Shown here piece by piece: positions 43,582-51,810 of a DNA stretch of 64,000 bases (its first letter is position 1; each line of letters opens with the position of its first letter). The stretch covers positions 15,097 through 79,096 of the forward strand of contig JBPOHK010000033.1 of NCBI GenBank assembly GCA_052035645.1, given 5' to 3'. The stretch is from RPQJ01 sp052035645. Lineage in GTDB: Bacteria > Pseudomonadota > Gammaproteobacteria > Steroidobacterales > Steroidobacteraceae. The position numbers were made by a program, and so were the translations under genes. The notes beneath the pieces were generated by a model, which was not told where the DNA came from, did not search any database, and saw only the letters and a list, made by a program, of their open reading frames with translations.

Positions 43582-46212
43582 TCAATCGAGAGGGGCCGCG
43601 AACGGATCGTTGAAGTATTGTGCACCAGAATCGACCCACTCCGAGATCAGCTTCAACTCCGCGGGCGTCAACCGCCCGGCGTGGCTCCCACCGGGAGCGA
43701 ACAGTGCGAAGAATGCCACGGACTCGCCCGCATTGCCTGCCCTCAGTGAGGGGGGGACCGGGATGCCGACGAACTGGGGCTCCCCGGTGACCGGGTCCAC
43801 GCCCACCTGTATCAGCTTGTCCTGCAGGACGCCGCCGACCAGTTCCTGCTCGTTGTCGGTCGCCAGCAGTTCCCGGTAGGCCCGGAAATGGTCGGGCTCG
43901 TCGTCCGACGGGCCGTCCGTCAGCTCCAGCTGTCCGGCCGGCAGCTGGACGGCCCCGGCCGCGCTGCGATTGTTGTGGCAGACGGTGCACGTGTCGTCCT
44001 GCAGCACCGAGCCGTCCGACCCCAGGGTCTGCCGCGGCTTGGCCCACAGCGGGTGGATGTGCCGCTCGTAGTGGATCGTCACCCGGCAGCCCGACCGCCA
44101 GCCGACCACGCAGTCGCTGCTGGTCGGGGCGGGCGTCGTGAGGTCGGCGTAGTTGTAGTCGAACGGGGCGTCGGCGGGCCGGCCGGCCGCGACCGGGTCC
44201 GTCCAGACGTCCTCGAACACGAGGTTGTTGTCCGGACGGAGGTACGCGCAGTCCGTCTGGCAGCTGATCCGCGCCCGCACCTGGGCCATGGTCTCGCCGG
44301 CATCGGCGAAGAGCGCCGGACTGGTGCCGGGGAAGGGCAGGCCGGTGACCGGGGCCCCGGCCCAGGCCGACTTGAACAGGTCCGGGCGGCCGTGCGAGAG
44401 CCCGCTCTCCGGGTCGTGGCAGCCGTTGCACTCGAGGACCTGGCCGGGCCGTACTTGCAACCAATTCTCATGTCGGGGACCGATGCGACGGCCGTTCGCA
44501 TCCACCACGGTGATCGCGAACGGCACGTTCGCCGGCACCTTGACCTTGACCGAGCCGTCCGGCTCGACCGGCGCGTAGCCCAGGATCTCGCGCATGCCGA
44601 ACTGCCGCGTCACGCCGAAGGCGCTGCCGCTGAAGTCGAGCGTGTCGCGGTCCGGCAGGCTGACCGGCTTCTCGATGCGCAGGAAGCGGGCGGGGCGCTG
44701 GTCGGCCGTCGTGAGCGCCGGGTTGGCGACCGTGGCGATGCCGCCCGGCGCCGTGTCGGTGCCGTCCATGTCGTACACGCTGCGGATGTCGATCACGCCG
44801 ACACCCTCGGTCTGGTACTCGGGGTCGTAGTCGACGCCCGCGACGCGATCGAGCAGCACCGGCGGCAGCCGCCGCGGCTGCATCGCGACGATGTCGGTGT
44901 AGATGATCCCTTCCTGCGGGCTCGCGATCGGCTGCTGGGTCCGGTTGACCGGGTCGTAGACCCACAGGCCGTACAGCGGCGGGGCCTCGACGGGGTCGGC
45001 GGCCGCCAGCGCCTTGTCGGTGCAGGGCTTGATGCGCTGCTTCTCCATCACGCGGCAGGGCGTCCAGCTCACGAGGATGCGGCCGGTGTTGTCGTCGAGC
45101 GGGTAGGCCGAGCTGAAGCGGCCGCCGGGGGACGGTCCCTCGACCGTGCGCACCTCGTTGACGGTGGCCGGCTTCTGCGCCGGGCCGCCGAGCGTGCCGG
45201 TGTTGGCGAGGTTGGGCTGGGTGTTCTCGACGTAGTCGCGCACGTTGACGAGCAGCAGGTTGCCGCCGTCGTAGGGCGCGTCGAACGGCTGCGCGCGCAC
45301 CAGCAGCTCGCCGTTCGCCATCGCGCGCGGGTCGAGGAACTGGATCGTCGAGTCCTCGGTGCCGGTCTCGTGGCTGTGCACGCCGTACAGCAGCTGCAGG
45401 TCGGTGCCGTCCGGGCGCATCGCGTAGAGGTTGAACTCGTCGTGCCCCGGGGCGTTGTCCCAGCGGGTGAACACCACCCGGCCGTCGAGCAGCACGGCGG
45501 GGTCGAGGTCGTGGCTCTGGTTGAACGACACCTGGTGGATGTCGCTGCCGTCGGCGTTCATCACGTGCAGCACGAAGGCGGGCTCGTCGCGGTCCTCGTC
45601 CTGGGCCGCGTACTGCGGCTTGCCCTCGTCGAGCAGGATCGCGCGCGACTGGCGCTGGCGCGTCGAGCTGAACACGATGCGGCCGTCGGGCAGGTAGTGC
45701 GGCGCGACGTCGGGTCCCTCCTCGGCGATCAGGTCGGAGGGAATGACGCGGCGCAGGCTGGCGGTCGTGCGGTCGTACTCCCAGATGTTCCAGGTCGGCT
45801 GGTCCTCGGGTTCCGCGTCCTCGATCAGCGGCAGGCGCAGCGCGAAGATCAGCTTGTTGCCGTCCCAGGACGACTCGACGTCGCGCACGTCGCCCTTGCC
45901 GCCGGTGACCTGCACGGTGACGTTGCGCTCGACCGCGGACGGAGCGGCCTTCTCGCGCAGGTACAGGTCCGCGCCGACGCGCACGTCGAGCAGGTGGCGC
46001 GCGTCGACCGCCTCCTCGCCGGCGGGCGGCACGGGCCGCTTCACGTAGGCGACCGGGAAGTCGATCACGACGGGGTCGGGACCCTGGCTGTCGTCGGCGC
46101 CCGCGCTGCCGTCGCTGCTCAGGCAGCCCGACAGCGGCAGCGCAAGGGCGGCGACCGCGAGCAGGGCGACGCGGCGCGTTCGCCACGCGCGATGAGCGGA
46201 CCTCGTGCGCAT
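43582..46212 (-). CDS. Dihaem PD40/hydrazine-synthase-alpha-like lipoprotein
   Basis: 876 aa, lipoprotein (lipobox LPLSG before Cys30). Residues ~110-420 form a TolB/PD40-type beta-propeller (HYLPDGRIVFSSTRQ; HVMNADGSDIHQVSFNQSHD; LYAMRPDGTDLQLLYG). A middle domain of beta sandwich type follows (~530-590). Two c-type haem sites come late: CNGCH (595-599) and CTVCH (742-746), with a HIHPLW segment between. Propeller, middle domain, then two CXXCH in that order is the plan of the hydrazine synthase alpha subunit, but no beta or gamma subunit is present. Related proteins occur in many bacteria without anammox metabolism. It leads the minus-strand operon, so its role is probably electron transfer or oxidation at the cell surface. 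Confidence 0.8.
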   Translation of the reverse strand: MRTRSAHRAWRTRRVALLAVAALALPLSGCLSSDGSAGADDSQGPDPVVIDFPVAYVKRPVPPAGEEAVDARHLLDVRVGADLYLREKAAPSAVERNVTVQVTGGKGDVRDVESSWDGNKLIFALRLPLIEDAEPEDQPTWNIWEYDRTTASLRRVIPSDLIAEEGPDVAPHYLPDGRIVFSSTRQRQSRAILLDEGKPQYAAQDEDRDEPAFVLHVMNADGSDIHQVSFNQSHDLDPAVLLDGRVVFTRWDNAPGHDEFNLYAMRPDGTDLQLLYGVHSHETGTEDSTIQFLDPRAMANGELLVRAQPFDAPYDGGNLLLVNVRDYVENTQPNLANTGTLGGPAQKPATVNEVRTVEGPSPGGRFSSAYPLDDNTGRILVSWTPCRVMEKQRIKPCTDKALAAADPVEAPPLYGLWVYDPVNRTQQPIASPQEGIIYTDIVAMQPRRLPPVLLDRVAGVDYDPEYQTEGVGVIDIRSVYDMDGTDTAPGGIATVANPALTTADQRPARFLRIEKPVSLPDRDTLDFSGSAFGVTRQFGMREILGYAPVEPDGSVKVKVPANVPFAITVVDANGRRIGPRHENWLQVRPGQVLECNGCHDPESGLSHGRPDLFKSAWAGAPVTGLPFPGTSPALFADAGETMAQVRARISCQTDCAYLRPDNNLVFEDVWTDPVAAGRPADAPFDYNYADLTTPAPTSSDCVVGWRSGCRVTIHYERHIHPLWAKPRQTLGSDGSVLQDDTCTVCHNNRSAAGAVQLPAGQLELTDGPSDDEPDHFRAYRELLATDNEQELVGGVLQDKLIQVGVDPVTGEPQFVGIPVPPSLRAGNAGESVAFFALFAPGGSHAGRLTPAELKLISEWVDSGAQYFNDPFAAPLD

Positions 46213-46268
46213 GCCACGATCCTCTGTGCAAGAAATTCCGCGGCGCAGGCTGCCGCGGCCGCACTATT

Positions 46269-46281
46269 CCTCACAACCCGG
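46269..46281 (+). repeat. Repeat CTCACAACCCGG, first copy
   Basis: CTCACAACCCGG here and again at 46322-46333, overlapping the right half of the first palindrome, 52 bases apart. It could be a third half-site for the regulator binding the palindromes. It lies 57 bases from the start of the dihaem lipoprotein gene. Confidence 0.5.
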
Positions 46282-46306
46282 CCCTCGCACCACGCACGCG
46301 CGCCAG

Positions 46307-46328
46307 TTGTGTGATTCGACTCTCACAA
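46307..46328. promoter_or_regulatory. Operator-like palindrome 1 between the divergent redox operons
   Basis: 22 bases of the form TTGTG-N12-CACAA with inner TGATTCGA; two mismatches across the centre. It shares its first 14 bases with palindrome 2, 58 bases downstream. A protein dimer bound to both could control the minus and plus operons together. Confidence 0.62.
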
Positions 46329-46364
46329 CCCGGCGCGGCGTGACTACGCTCACATTCGCCGGCG

Positions 46365-46386
46365 TTGTGTGATTCGAATCGCACAT
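46365..46386. promoter_or_regulatory. Operator-like palindrome 2 between the divergent redox operons
   Basis: Near-perfect palindrome built on GATTCGAATC flanked by TGTG and CACA (one base each side unpaired). It lies 84 bases before the start of the plus-strand monohaem gene. The rest of 46213-46469 holds no gene that I can support. Confidence 0.65.
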
Positions 46387-46469
46387 CGCGCCGATCGGCT
46401 TGGCTCGCGGTTCACGACACCGCACATTCCACGGGCACGCCGGTAGCGACCGGCCCGGGGAGAGTCAGG

Positions 46470-47657
46470 ATGCGCCTCATTTCGCTCGCAAGGGACGGGC
46501 TCGCGAAGCTGCGACCGCAGTGGTTCGTCGCGTGCGCGGCCGCGCTGCTGCTGCCGGTGCTCGCGCATGCCGACGCGCGCTCGCAGGCCAAGCGCATGCA
46601 CGACCGCCTCGCCGGCGTGCCGCCGAGCGAGTCGGTGCTGAGCGCGATGGCGGCGGACATCGCCGCCGGCCGCCCGACCGACGCCGCGATGACGGCGATG
46701 GACAACCGCGCGTTCTACGACGTCACGCTCAAGAACTTCGCGATGCCGTGGACCAACCGCGACCAGACGGTGTTCGCCCCCCTCAACGACTACGTGGCCA
46801 CCGTGATCGGCATGGTGCGCGACGACGTGGCCTTCGACCGGGTCCTCTACGACGACATCCTGTACGTCGGTCGCAGCGGCGGCGGCATTCCCGCCTACTC
46901 GCCGGCCAGCAACGATCACTACGCCGCGCTCGAGTCGCAGGGCGCCAACCTCAAGGAAGACCTAGTGCAGACCTCGCAGTCGTCCGCGAGCGGCATCGCG
47001 GCCGACGCGACCGCCGGCGTGCTCACCACCCGCGCCGCGGCCGAGGCCTTCCTCAAGGCCGGCACCAACCGCGCGATGTTCCGCTACACGATGCTGAACC
47101 ACCTGTGCAGCGACCTCGAGCAGGTGATGGACACGACCCGGCCGCCCGACCGCGTGCGCCAGGACGTGAGCCGCAGTCCCGGCGGCGACAGCCGCATCTT
47201 CCTCAACAACTGCGTGGGCTGCCACAGCGGCATGGACCCGCTGATCCAGGCGTTCGCCTACTACGACTACGACGAGACCGCGGGCCGGATGCTCTACACG
47301 CCGGGCGTGGTGCGGCCGAAGTACTTCCACAACAAGGACACCTTCCCGCCGGGCTACTCGACGCCGGACGACCACTGGGACAACTACTGGCGCAAGGGCC
47401 GCAACTCGCTGCTCGGCTGGGACCCGTCGCTGCCCGGCAAGGGGCAGGGCGCCAAGTCGCTCGGCCGCGAGCTCGCGCGCACCGACGCCTTCGCGAGCTG
47501 CCAGGTGCAGAAGGTGTTCAAGACCGTCTGCCTGCGTGCGCCCAGCGACGCCGAGGACCGCGCCCGCGTCCAGGCGATGGTGGGCAGCTTCAAGTCGGGC
47601 GGTTACCAGCTGAAGCGCGTGTTCGCGGACGCTGCCGCCTATTGCATGGGTGACTGA
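46470..47657 (+). CDS. Exported monohaem protein, DUF1592/1588-like
   Basis: 395 aa from ATG 46470, which follows GGGGAGAG. The signal peptide spans ~15-34 (FVACAAALLLPVLAHA). One c-type haem site, CVGCH at 248-252, lies in FLNNCVGCHSGMDPL. Upstream LTTRAAAEAFLKAGTNRAMFR and SDLEQVMDTTRPPDRVRQDV are reminiscent of the planctomycete-type DUF1592/DUF1588 cytochrome proteins, whose usual partner is a DUF1501 protein, found here two genes downstream. Four further cysteines exist (about 219, 358, 366, 392), enough for disulfides. It starts the plus-strand redox operon. Substrate is unknown. Confidence 0.72.
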   Translation: MRLISLARDGLAKLRPQWFVACAAALLLPVLAHADARSQAKRMHDRLAGVPPSESVLSAMAADIAAGRPTDAAMTAMDNRAFYDVTLKNFAMPWTNRDQTVFAPLNDYVATVIGMVRDDVAFDRVLYDDILYVGRSGGGIPAYSPASNDHYAALESQGANLKEDLVQTSQSSASGIAADATAGVLTTRAAAEAFLKAGTNRAMFRYTMLNHLCSDLEQVMDTTRPPDRVRQDVSRSPGGDSRIFLNNCVGCHSGMDPLIQAFAYYDYDETAGRMLYTPGVVRPKYFHNKDTFPPGYSTPDDHWDNYWRKGRNSLLGWDPSLPGKGQGAKSLGRELARTDAFASCQVQKVFKTVCLRAPSDAEDRARVQAMVGSFKSGGYQLKRVFADAAAYCMGD

Positions 47658-47667
47658 GGGAGCCGCC

Positions 47668-50136
47668 ATGGACGTCGCCACTTTCGCCGCCCGACTGCGC
47701 GCCTGGGTCGCCCGCATCGCCGCGCTCGGCGCGGTCACGCTGCTCGTCGCCGGCTGCGGCGGCGGCGCCGACACCGTCGCGAACCCCGACGTCTCCGGCG
47801 GGACGCCGCCCGCCTACAGCGGGCCGCCGCCGGCCACGGCCGACGTGCAGGCGTTCAAGATCAACCTGTGGGACAACGTCAAGGCCTCGAACCGCTGCGG
47901 CGGCTGCCACGTGGCCGGCAAGCAGTCCCCGCTGTTCGCGCGCGCCGACGACATCAACCTCGCCTACTCGGCGGCCAACGGCATCGTCGACCTCGGCTCG
48001 CCGCGCGACTCGCGCATCGTGCAGAAGGTGGCCGGCGGCCACAACTGCTGGCTGGCGAGCGCCGACGCCTGCGCCGACATCCTCACCACCTGGATCACCA
48101 ACTGGGCCGGCGCGACCGCCAACGGCGGCACGCAGGGCGTCGTGCTGCAGGCCCCGGCGATCAAGGACGCCGGCGGCAGCAAGAGCTTCCCTGCCTCGGC
48201 GTCGCTGTTCCAGTCGACCGTCTACCCGCTGCTGACGCAGTACTGCTCGCGCTGCCACACCTCCTCGTCGGCCTCCGCGCAGTCGCCGTTCTTCGCCTCG
48301 GGCGACGTCAACGAGGCGTACGCCGCGGCGATGGTCAAGATCAACCTCGACCAGCCGGCGCTGTCGCGCCTGGTGGTCCGCCTGCGCAACGAGTTCCACA
48401 ACTGCTGGAGCGACTGCACGGCGAACGCGAACACCATGCAGGCCGCCGTCGAGGCCTTCGCCAACCAGGTGCCGGTCACGCAGATCGACGCGTCGCTGGT
48501 GCTGTCGAAGGCGATGACCCTGTACGACGGCATCGTCTCGAGCGGCGGCAACCGCTACACGGCGAACCTGATCGGCCTGTGGGAGTTCAAGACGGGCCGC
48601 GGCTCGGTCGCGTACGACACGAGCGGCGTCGAGCCGGCGCTCAACCTGAACCTCTCCGGCGACATCGCCTGGATGGGCGGCTGGGGCATCAACGTCCGCT
48701 CCGGCAAGGCGCAGGGCTCGACCACGGCCAGCAAGAAGCTCGCCGACATGATCCGTTCGACCGGCGAATACAGCATCGAGGCCTGGGTCGCGCCGGCCAA
48801 CGTCGCGCAGGAGGATGCCCGCATCGTCGCCTACTCGGGCGGCACCTCGGTGCGCAACTTCACGCTCGCGCAGACGCTGTACAGCTACGACTTCTACAAC
48901 CGCTCCTCGCGCACCGGCGTCAACGGCGATCCGAAGCTGATGACCAGCGCGGACGACGAGGACCTGCAGGCGACCCTGCAGCACGTCGTGGTGACCTTCG
49001 ACCCGGTCAACGGCCGGCGGATCTACGTCAACGGCGTGTTCACCGGCGACGTCGACCCGACGCCGGGCGGCACGCTGGCGGACTGGGACGACACCTTCGC
49101 GTTCGTCCTCGGCAACGAGGTGTCGGGCGACCGGCAGTTCCAGGGCGTGCTGCGCCTGGTGGCCGTGTACAACCGCGCGCTGTCGGCGCAGCAGGTGCAG
49201 ACCAACTTCAATGCCGGCGTGGGCGAGAAGTACTACGTGCTGTTCTCGATCAGCCACCTGGTCGACATGCCGCAGGCCTACATCCTGTTCACGGTCAGCC
49301 AGTACGACAGCTACAGCTACCTGTTCGACAAGCCCACGTTCGTGAGCCTCGACTCGTCGGCCAAGCCGGGCAACATCCCGCTCGCGGGCCTGCGCATCGG
49401 CGTGAACGGCAACGAGCCGGAGGTCGGCCAGGCCTACCGGACGCTCGACACCGCGGTCACCGACTCGCAGTACGGGCCGTTCGGCCAGCCGCTGTCGGTG
49501 ATCGGCACGGTGGTCGGGCTCGAGAAGGGCCCGCAGACCGACGAGTTCTTCCTGACCTTCGACCGGCTCGGCACGCACACCAACGTGCGCACCGACCCGG
49601 TGCCGCTCGCGCCGGCGCCGCCGCCGGACGTGCCGCGCCCGGCCGACGTCGGCATGCGCACGTTCGACGAGATCAACGCGACCATGAGCGTGCTGACGGG
49701 CGTGAGCCCGCAGGTGCCGGGCGTGAAGAACACGTACGAGAGCATCAAGCAGTCGCTGCCGACGATCGAGAACATCGACACCTTCGTGTCGGCGCACCCG
49801 GTCGCCATCGCCCAGCTCTCGATCCAGTACTGCGACGCGCTGGTCGAGGACACGGGCGCCCGCTCGAGCTACTTCCCGGGCTTCGACTTCAACGCGGCGC
49901 CGAACGTGGCGCTGGGCGCGGCCGGTCGCACCGTCGTGCTCGACGCGCTCGTCGGCCGCATGCTGCGCACCGGCGTGGCGACGGAGCCCGCGGCCGCCGG
50001 GGTCCGCAGCGACCTCGACGGCCTGATGACCCAGCTCGCCGCCTGCGGCGGCTCGTGCCCCGCGGGCCGCACCGAGATCGTCGTGAAGGCGACCTGCGCG
50101 GCCATGCTCGGCAGCGCCGCGACCCTGATCCAGTGA
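47668..50136 (+). CDS. LamG-domain lipoprotein with two repeated c-type haem modules
   Basis: 822 aa from ATG 47668 (ribosome site GAGGGAG). Lipobox LLVAG before Cys29. Two homologous modules of ~75 residues each hold a haem site and a distal HNCW: CGGCH (77-81) ... GGHNCW, and CSRCH (193-197) ... EFHNCW, with SPLFARADDINLAYSAAN and SPFFASGDVNEAYAAAM between, which argues for an internal duplication. Residues ~290-490 are a LamG/concanavalin-type sandwich (YSIEAWVAPANVAQED; VVVTFDPVNGRRIYVNGV), a ligand or carbohydrate binding fold. The C-terminal ~300 residues are unassigned. The combination suggests a surface cytochrome that attaches to a polymer or matrix; this is inference. Confidence 0.78.
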   Translation: MDVATFAARLRAWVARIAALGAVTLLVAGCGGGADTVANPDVSGGTPPAYSGPPPATADVQAFKINLWDNVKASNRCGGCHVAGKQSPLFARADDINLAYSAANGIVDLGSPRDSRIVQKVAGGHNCWLASADACADILTTWITNWAGATANGGTQGVVLQAPAIKDAGGSKSFPASASLFQSTVYPLLTQYCSRCHTSSSASAQSPFFASGDVNEAYAAAMVKINLDQPALSRLVVRLRNEFHNCWSDCTANANTMQAAVEAFANQVPVTQIDASLVLSKAMTLYDGIVSSGGNRYTANLIGLWEFKTGRGSVAYDTSGVEPALNLNLSGDIAWMGGWGINVRSGKAQGSTTASKKLADMIRSTGEYSIEAWVAPANVAQEDARIVAYSGGTSVRNFTLAQTLYSYDFYNRSSRTGVNGDPKLMTSADDEDLQATLQHVVVTFDPVNGRRIYVNGVFTGDVDPTPGGTLADWDDTFAFVLGNEVSGDRQFQGVLRLVAVYNRALSAQQVQTNFNAGVGEKYYVLFSISHLVDMPQAYILFTVSQYDSYSYLFDKPTFVSLDSSAKPGNIPLAGLRIGVNGNEPEVGQAYRTLDTAVTDSQYGPFGQPLSVIGTVVGLEKGPQTDEFFLTFDRLGTHTNVRTDPVPLAPAPPPDVPRPADVGMRTFDEINATMSVLTGVSPQVPGVKNTYESIKQSLPTIENIDTFVSAHPVAIAQLSIQYCDALVEDTGARSSYFPGFDFNAAPNVALGAAGRTVVLDALVGRMLRTGVATEPAAAGVRSDLDGLMTQLAACGGSCPAGRTEIVVKATCAAMLGSAATLIQ

Positions 50137-50164
50137 TGCGCCGGCCAGACCCGAGGAAGGAACC

Positions 50165-51799
50165 ATGATCATCCGCCGCGCCCCGCCCCGCACCCTCCGG
50201 CCGGACCAGCCGATCCTGCACGAGGCGGCGCACAAGCGCCCGCGCACGCGCCGCGACTTCATCGCCCAGGGCCTCGCCTCCGGCTTCGGCACGGTGATCG
50301 CGCCGACCGTCTTCAGCCTGTTCGCGAACCCGCAGGCGGCGCGGGCCGCGCTCTCGCCGGACCTGCAGACGCTGCGCTCGAGCTGCGGCATCGACGTGCA
50401 GGGCGCGGGCAAGATCCCGTTCATCTGCATCGACCTCGCCGGCGGCGCCAACATGGTCGGCTCGAACGTGCTGATCGGCGGCGCGGGCGGCCAGCTCGAC
50501 TTCCTGAGCACGCAGGGCTACGCCGCCCAGGGCCTGCCGGGCGACATGCTGCCGGGCATGACCGACGCGCAGACCGGCCTCAGCTTCACCAACACCCAGC
50601 TCGGCCTCGCCTTTCACTCGGACAGCGCCTTCCTGCGCGGCATCCTCGATCGCATCTCGCCGGCGACCGCCGCCTCGATCAACGGCGCGGTGATCGCGGC
50701 GCGCTCGGAGAACGACACCGGCAACAACCCGCACAACCCGATGTACGGCATCTACCGCGCGGGTGCGGACGGCTCGCTCGCGACGCTCATCGGCTCGCAG
50801 GCCTCCGACTCGGGCGGCAATTCGATGGCGCCGGCCGGCCTGGTCGACCTATCCGTGCGGCCGACCAAGATCGATCGCGCGAGCGACGTCACCGGCCTCG
50901 TCGACACGGGCCAGCTCGCCAGCCTGCTGAGCGTGGACGACACGGTGAAGGTGATGGAGGCGATCGAGCGCATCTCCCAGCGCAAGATGGCCGTCATCGA
51001 CCCGAAGCAGCCCTGGATGGACCCGAAGAAGGGCACGGTCACGCGCGACGAGGTCGTCCGCGAGCTGGTGACCTGCGGCTACGTGAAGGCCGCGGACGTG
51101 GTCGACCGCTACGGCGACCCGAGCAGCCTGAACCCGGACCTCGACCCGGACATCGTCGGCCCCGGCGGCATCTTCAGCCAGGCGGAGTATTCGAGCGACG
51201 GGGAGTTCCGCAAGACGGCCGCCGTGATGAAGATGGTGCTGTCCGGCTACGCCGGCGCCGGCACGATCACCATGGGCGGCTACGACTACCACGGCCAGGG
51301 CCGGGCGACGGGCGAGCTGCGCGACCTGCGCGCCGGGCGCTGCATGGGCGCCTGCCTCGAGTACGCGGCGCGCCGCGGCATGCCGCTGATGCTGTACGTC
51401 TTCTCCGACGGCTCGATCTCGGCCAGCGGCCAGGTCGACAACTCGGCGGACGGCCGCGGCAAGTTCATGTGGACCAGCGACAACCAGGGCACGGGCGCGG
51501 CGTTCTTCCTCGTCTACAACCCGTCGGGTCGCCCGAGTCTCGTCAGCACCGGCGGCGGCGGGGCGGCGCGCCACCAGCAGCTCGGCTATTTCCGCGCCGA
51601 CGGCTCGGTCGACACCAGTTCCAGCCCGGCGGCCAACAACGTCAACCTGCTGGTCGAGACGGTCGTGCTGAACTACATGGCGCTGCACGGCGAGCAGGGG
51701 CAGTTCACGGCGAAGTTCCCGACCACGGGCCTGGCCTCGGCCTCGCTGCGCGACAGCCTGGTCGCGTTCAACCCCATCGTGAGCGGCAAGATCGGCTAG
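50165..51799 (+). CDS. Tat-exported DUF1501-like protein
   Basis: 544 aa. The N-terminus has a twin-arginine signal, TRRDFIAQGL (~34-43), followed by a mild hydrophobic stretch (FGTVIAPTVFSLF) and an AxA-like site, ARA|AL. The mature sequence resembles DUF1501 proteins, an alkaline-phosphatase/sulfatase-like fold that rarely shows known activity: FICIDLAGGANMVGSN at the start, MGGYDYHGQGRATGELRDLR (~380) and LYVFSDGSISASG (~412) where metal ligands (Asp/His) would lie. Tat export means it folds in the cytoplasm, often with a cofactor. It follows the LamG gene by 28 bases and completes the haem protein plus DUF1501 pairing. Confidence 0.74.
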   Translation: MIIRRAPPRTLRPDQPILHEAAHKRPRTRRDFIAQGLASGFGTVIAPTVFSLFANPQAARAALSPDLQTLRSSCGIDVQGAGKIPFICIDLAGGANMVGSNVLIGGAGGQLDFLSTQGYAAQGLPGDMLPGMTDAQTGLSFTNTQLGLAFHSDSAFLRGILDRISPATAASINGAVIAARSENDTGNNPHNPMYGIYRAGADGSLATLIGSQASDSGGNSMAPAGLVDLSVRPTKIDRASDVTGLVDTGQLASLLSVDDTVKVMEAIERISQRKMAVIDPKQPWMDPKKGTVTRDEVVRELVTCGYVKAADVVDRYGDPSSLNPDLDPDIVGPGGIFSQAEYSSDGEFRKTAAVMKMVLSGYAGAGTITMGGYDYHGQGRATGELRDLRAGRCMGACLEYAARRGMPLMLYVFSDGSISASGQVDNSADGRGKFMWTSDNQGTGAAFFLVYNPSGRPSLVSTGGGGAARHQQLGYFRADGSVDTSSSPAANNVNLLVETVVLNYMALHGEQGQFTAKFPTTGLASASLRDSLVAFNPIVSGKIG

Positions 51800-51810
51800 C
51801 ATGCCGGCGC

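Noticed and set aside
43582..46212. True hydrazine synthase / anammox locus
   Set aside because: Beta and gamma subunits and other anammox genes are absent; the family is broader than anammox.
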